The notes beneath the pieces were generated by a model. The model was not told the origin of the DNA. It was given only the letters and a program-made list of their open reading frames with translations, and ran no database searches. From contig PAFB01000083.1 in NCBI GenBank assembly GCA_002700865.1, forward strand, positions 1-8,944: 8,944 nt of DNA, in the 5' to 3' direction. The position numbers and the translations under genes were made by a program. Below are positions 6,752 to 8,944 of the stretch, in pieces. The first letter of the stretch is position 1, and each line of letters starts with the position of its first letter. The stretch is from Rhodospirillaceae bacterium (lineage in GTDB: Bacteria > Pseudomonadota > Alphaproteobacteria > UBA7985).

Positions 6752-7177
6752 CTAGCCCGCATTGGCAGCAAAACCGGCCGCCTCAACCCCTGCGATCGCT
6801 GCGATTTCATCATTGTCGGAGGTATCACCCGTCACGCCAACTCCGCCGATCAACGCGCCATCTTCCATAATCAGAACGCCACCCGGAACCGGCACCATCG
6901 AGCCATCCATAAGCCCATTGAGAGCCCCAACGAAGTAAGGCTGCTGCTGCGCCCGTTCAAAGATAGCGCGGGAGCCCATGCCGAGAGCAATAGCGCCCGC
7001 CGCTTTGCCTTCAGCAATCTTGAAGCGGAGGTTTGACGAACCATCCTGGCGGGCAAAGGCGATAACGTGGCCGCCAGCATCAAGCACAGCAACAGAAAGC
7101 GGCTTGAACCCCATGTCACCACCCTTTTTGAAAGCGGCGGCAATGATGGTTTGAGCATGGTCAAGAGAAAGAGGCAT
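6752..7177 (-). CDS. GlcG/HbpS-like haem-binding family protein (DUF336)
   Basis: This 141-residue cytoplasmic protein has no signal peptide. It carries the family's LSVAVLDAGGHVIAFARQDG segment (27-46), an Ala/Gly-rich helix with EGKAAGAIALG (56-66), and a C-terminal PVPGGVLIMEDGALIGGVGVTG (96-117, key residues PGG and GGVGVTG) followed by an acidic SDNDEIA (120-126). This pattern belongs to the HbpS/GlcG/PduO C-terminal group, some of which bind or degrade haem; others have no known role. I chose the ATG at 7177 because GGAG lies seven bases upstream and the family alignment starts at MPLSLDHAQ; an in-frame start at 7222 would add 15 residues unlike the family. It is the first gene of a two-gene unit with SCO, directly after the rplQ terminator, so its promoter should lie in 7178-7239, but I see no clear one there. 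Confidence 0.85.
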   Translation of the reverse strand: MPLSLDHAQTIIAAAFKKGGDMGFKPLSVAVLDAGGHVIAFARQDGSSNLRFKIAEGKAAGAIALGMGSRAIFERAQQQPYFVGALNGLMDGSMVPVPGGVLIMEDGALIGGVGVTGDTSDNDEIAAIAGVEAAGFAANAG

Positions 7178-7184
7178 GGTCTGG

Positions 7185-7188
7185 CTCC
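7185..7188 (-). promoter_or_regulatory. Ribosome binding site that fixes the hbpS-like start
   Basis: GGAG on the minus strand, seven bases before the ATG at 7177. It decides against the longer in-frame start at 7222. Confidence 0.55.
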
Positions 7189-7239
7189 GGAAAAAGAGAA
7201 CTTTCTGGTTCGTAGAAAACAAGCACAGCGGCTTTAAGC

Positions 7240-7269
7240 AAAAAAAAAGGGCGGAGAGCCCGCCCTTTT
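7240..7269 (-). terminator. Rho-independent terminator of the rpoA-rplQ operon
   Basis: There is a 10-bp inverted repeat, 7245-7254 (AAAAGGGCGG) against 7260-7269, with a 5-nt loop. On the minus strand the GC-rich stem runs into nine T residues (7248-7240). It lies about 25 nt past the rplQ stop and closes the ribosomal alpha operon. Confidence 0.93.
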
Positions 7270-7294
7270 GTGCATTCAGCCAACGCGCTGGAAT

Positions 7295-7729
7295 TTACTC
7301 GTCGTCGTCGTCGAAGTCGTCATCGTCTTCGTACATGGTTGGCCCACTGTCCTGGCCTTTGGCGTCAGGGTCGCGGTCAACCAGCTCGATGAACGCCATA
7401 GGTGCCATATCACCGTAGCGAAAGCCGCCCTTGAGAACGCGGGTGTAGCCACCATCGCGGTTTTCGTAACGGCTTGCGAGATCGTCAAACAGCTTTTGAA
7501 CGATGGTGTTATCGTTGTGCAGTTGTGACAGGGCCTGACGGCGCGCTGCGAGCGTGCCCTTTTTGCCCAGCGTGATCAGCCGATCGACGTAGCGCCGCAG
7601 GTCTTTAGCCTTTGGCAGCGTGGTTTTGATTTGTTCGTGCTTCAGCAGGGCCACGGCCATGTTGGCGAACATCGCCTTGCGGTGGGTGCTGGTACGGTTG
7701 AGCTTACGCCCAGACATGCGATGCCGCAT
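7295..7729 (-). CDS. rplQ: 50S ribosomal protein L17
   Basis: L17 is a large-subunit protein near the peptide exit tunnel. The N-terminal MRHRMSGRKLNRTSTHRKAM is the invariant L17 start, followed by LLKHEQIKTTLPKAKDLRR (29-46) and the C-terminal FRYGDMAPMAFIELVDRD (103-120). The family core ends near residue 120, and this 144-residue copy has a further tail. Residues 134-144 are acidic at ten of eleven positions (EDDDD-F-DDDDE). Extended L17 tails occur in Alphaproteobacteria, but this one is strikingly acidic for an RNA-binding protein. The ATG at 7729 has AGGAG seven bases upstream. It follows rpoA by 161 nt, a long spacer for this operon, and ends at a strong terminator. Confidence 0.97.
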   Translation of the reverse strand: MRHRMSGRKLNRTSTHRKAMFANMAVALLKHEQIKTTLPKAKDLRRYVDRLITLGKKGTLAARRQALSQLHNDNTIVQKLFDDLASRYENRDGGYTRVLKGGFRYGDMAPMAFIELVDRDPDAKGQDSGPTMYEDDDDFDDDDE

Positions 7730-7853
7730 GGTACAACTCCTGTGTATCTGTTGTTAGCGCTTGTGCGCCGCCTGAGTGCCTCGGGGTCGAGACCTCTTGG
7801 TTTTTCAGTTTAGTGGCCTGCGTTCTGTCCCTCGGCAGTTGTTGCCGCGAAAC

Positions 7854-7871
7854 GGGGGCGCAGACGCCCCC
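7854..7871 (-). repeat. GC-rich hairpin in the rpoA-rplQ spacer
   Basis: A perfect 7-bp stem (7854-7860, GGGGGCG, against 7865-7871) with a 4-nt loop lies 19 nt past the rpoA stop. A second small stem follows (CGGCA 7833-7837 against TGCCG 7843-7847, 5-nt loop). Neither is followed by a T-tract on the minus strand, so this is not a normal terminator. An mRNA processing or stability element is possible. Confidence 0.45.
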
Positions 7872-7890
7872 ATGACTTGTGTGCGCTGGC

Positions 7891-8907
7891 TTAGAACGGC
7901 TCTTCGAGACGCTTTGCCAGGTCTTCGATGTTCTCTGGCGGCCAGTTCGGAATTTCCATGCCCAGGTGCAGACCCATCTGCAGAAGCACTTCCTTGATCT
8001 CATTCAGAGACTTACGGCCGAAGTTCGGGGTACGGAGCATTTCGGCTTCCGTCTTCTGAACCAGATCACCGATGTAAACGATGTTGTCGTTCTTCAGGCA
8101 GTTCGCCGAACGTACAGACAGTTCAAGCTCGTCCACCTTGCGCAGCAGGTTACGGTTAAACGGCAGAGCGTTTTCTTCCGGCTGCTGAGCCACGTTCTGA
8201 CTTGGCTCTTCGAAGTTGATGAACAACTGCAACTGGTCCTGCAACACGCGAGCAGCGAGGGCCAGCGCGTCTTCAGGGTTAACCGCGCCGTTGGTATCAA
8301 CCTGCATGGTGAGCTTGTCGTAGTCGGTCTGCTGACCAACACGCGTGTTTTCCACCTGATAGGAAATCGTGTTGATCGGCGAGAACAGGCTATCCACCGG
8401 GATCAGGCCAATCGGCGCGTCTTCCGGACGGTTGGTTGCAGCGGGGCGGTAGCCCTTGCCGTGGTCGACGGTGATTTCCATCGACAGAACCGCGCCGTCG
8501 TCCAGCGTACAAATCACCAGATCCGGGTTCATGATTTCGAGATCAGCGCCGCCGTCAATCATGCTAGCGGTAATTCCACCGGGCCCCTGCCCCCGCAGGC
8601 GGAACTTCTTAGCGCCGTCGGAATGCAGCTTAAGTGCCAGCGATTTTACGTTCAGGATAATGTCGGTTACGTCTTCGCGCACCCCTGCAATCGAGGAGAA
8701 TTCGTGCAGCACACCATCAATCTGGATGGCGGTTACTGCAGCACCCCGCAGGGACGACAGGAGAACACGACGAAGCGCGTTACCCAGCGTGCGACCGAAA
8801 CCACGTTCCAGCGGTTCCGCGACGACCGTTGCTTGCCGAAGCGGTTCATCACCAGGGGTGATATCGAGTGCCGTCGGCTTGATCAGGTCCGTCCAGTTGC
8901 TCTGCAT
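7891..8907 (-). CDS. rpoA: DNA-directed RNA polymerase subunit alpha
   Basis: At 338 residues this is the standard alphaproteobacterial length. The N-terminal domain (about 1-235) has the assembly motif EPLERGFGRTLGNALRR (31-47) and HEFSSIAGVREDVTDIILN (68-86), which form the alpha dimer and contact beta and beta'. After a Gln/Glu-rich linker (about 236-250), the C-terminal domain (about 255-325) has LELSVRSANCLKNDNI, including the Arg equivalent to E. coli Arg265 that contacts UP-element DNA. It continues with YIGDLVQKTEAEML and ENWPP-like NWPPENI. The ATG at 8907 (MQSNWTDLIKP) matches family starts and has GAGG ten bases upstream; an in-frame ATG at 8937 would add ten unrelated residues. 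No promoter is seen upstream, as expected for a gene inside the ribosomal operon; rpsK presumably lies beyond the right edge but is not visible. Confidence 0.98.
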   Translation of the reverse strand: MQSNWTDLIKPTALDITPGDEPLRQATVVAEPLERGFGRTLGNALRRVLLSSLRGAAVTAIQIDGVLHEFSSIAGVREDVTDIILNVKSLALKLHSDGAKKFRLRGQGPGGITASMIDGGADLEIMNPDLVICTLDDGAVLSMEITVDHGKGYRPAATNRPEDAPIGLIPVDSLFSPINTISYQVENTRVGQQTDYDKLTMQVDTNGAVNPEDALALAARVLQDQLQLFINFEEPSQNVAQQPEENALPFNRNLLRKVDELELSVRSANCLKNDNIVYIGDLVQKTEAEMLRTPNFGRKSLNEIKEVLLQMGLHLGMEIPNWPPENIEDLAKRLEEPF

Positions 8908-8944
8908 GCGGCAGATACCTCTTGTATTCGGGTTCACCGACTGA

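Noticed and set aside
7198..7211. GAAC-N6-GTTC palindrome upstream of the hbpS-like gene
   Set aside because: Only four base pairs in each arm and not the LexA arrangement; expected by chance.
7809..7876. Possible 22-codon ORF in the rpoA-rplQ spacer (minus strand)
   Set aside because: No ribosome site, and it overlaps the hairpin; not supportable as a gene.

Overview
The window looks like ordinary core chromosome from an alphaproteobacterium, moderately GC-rich by eye. Three things point there: rluD sits directly upstream of rpoH on one strand, an rpoA-rplQ pair is followed by a strong terminator, and the rluD-rpoH spacer carries a GTTC-N7-GTTC element of the alphaproteobacterial LexA type. 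I see no mobile element, CRISPR array, tRNA, rRNA or phage cassette. The order or genus cannot be fixed from this sequence alone.

Layout, left to right. Positions 1-103 hold the 5' end of a membrane-anchored or exported protein (minus strand). Positions 249-668 encode a glyoxalase I of the GloA type. A textbook terminator at 733-773 ends the rpoH transcript. rpoH (870-1766, heat-shock sigma factor) and rluD (2002-2982, 23S rRNA pseudouridine synthase) are on the minus strand with a 235-nt spacer that holds a possible RpoH-type promoter and a possible LexA site. Divergent from rluD, with 46 nt between them, is a PLP-dependent threonine aldolase (3029-4051, plus). Its stop codon overlaps that of a convergent predicted lipoprotein with six paired cysteines (4048-4926, minus). 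A 236-nt divergent spacer with an exact TATAAT box and an overlapping dyad leads into a renalase-like FAD oxidoreductase (5163-6176, plus). This converges, 6 nt apart, with a two-gene unit on the minus strand: a haem-binding/GlcG-like protein (6752-7177) followed 2 nt later by a SCO-family copper protein (6183-6749). A second textbook terminator (7240-7269) separates that unit from the end of the ribosomal alpha operon, rplQ (7295-7729) and rpoA (7891-8907), which enters from the right edge.

How the genes work together: rpoA, rplQ and rluD serve transcription and ribosome production; rpoH is the heat-shock regulator; gloA detoxifies methylglyoxal; SCO delivers copper for cytochrome c oxidase assembly. 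Of these, only rpoA-rplQ and the hbpS-like/SCO pair look like true co-transcribed units. No large unexplained gene-free stretch exists; the longest spacers are about 235 nt. The most worthwhile leads are the lipoprotein, whose core resembles phage 'structural protein P5'-type proteins; the candidate control sites upstream of rpoH; the haem-protein/SCO coupling; and the acidic tail on ribosomal protein L17. I found no convincing new multi-gene system.
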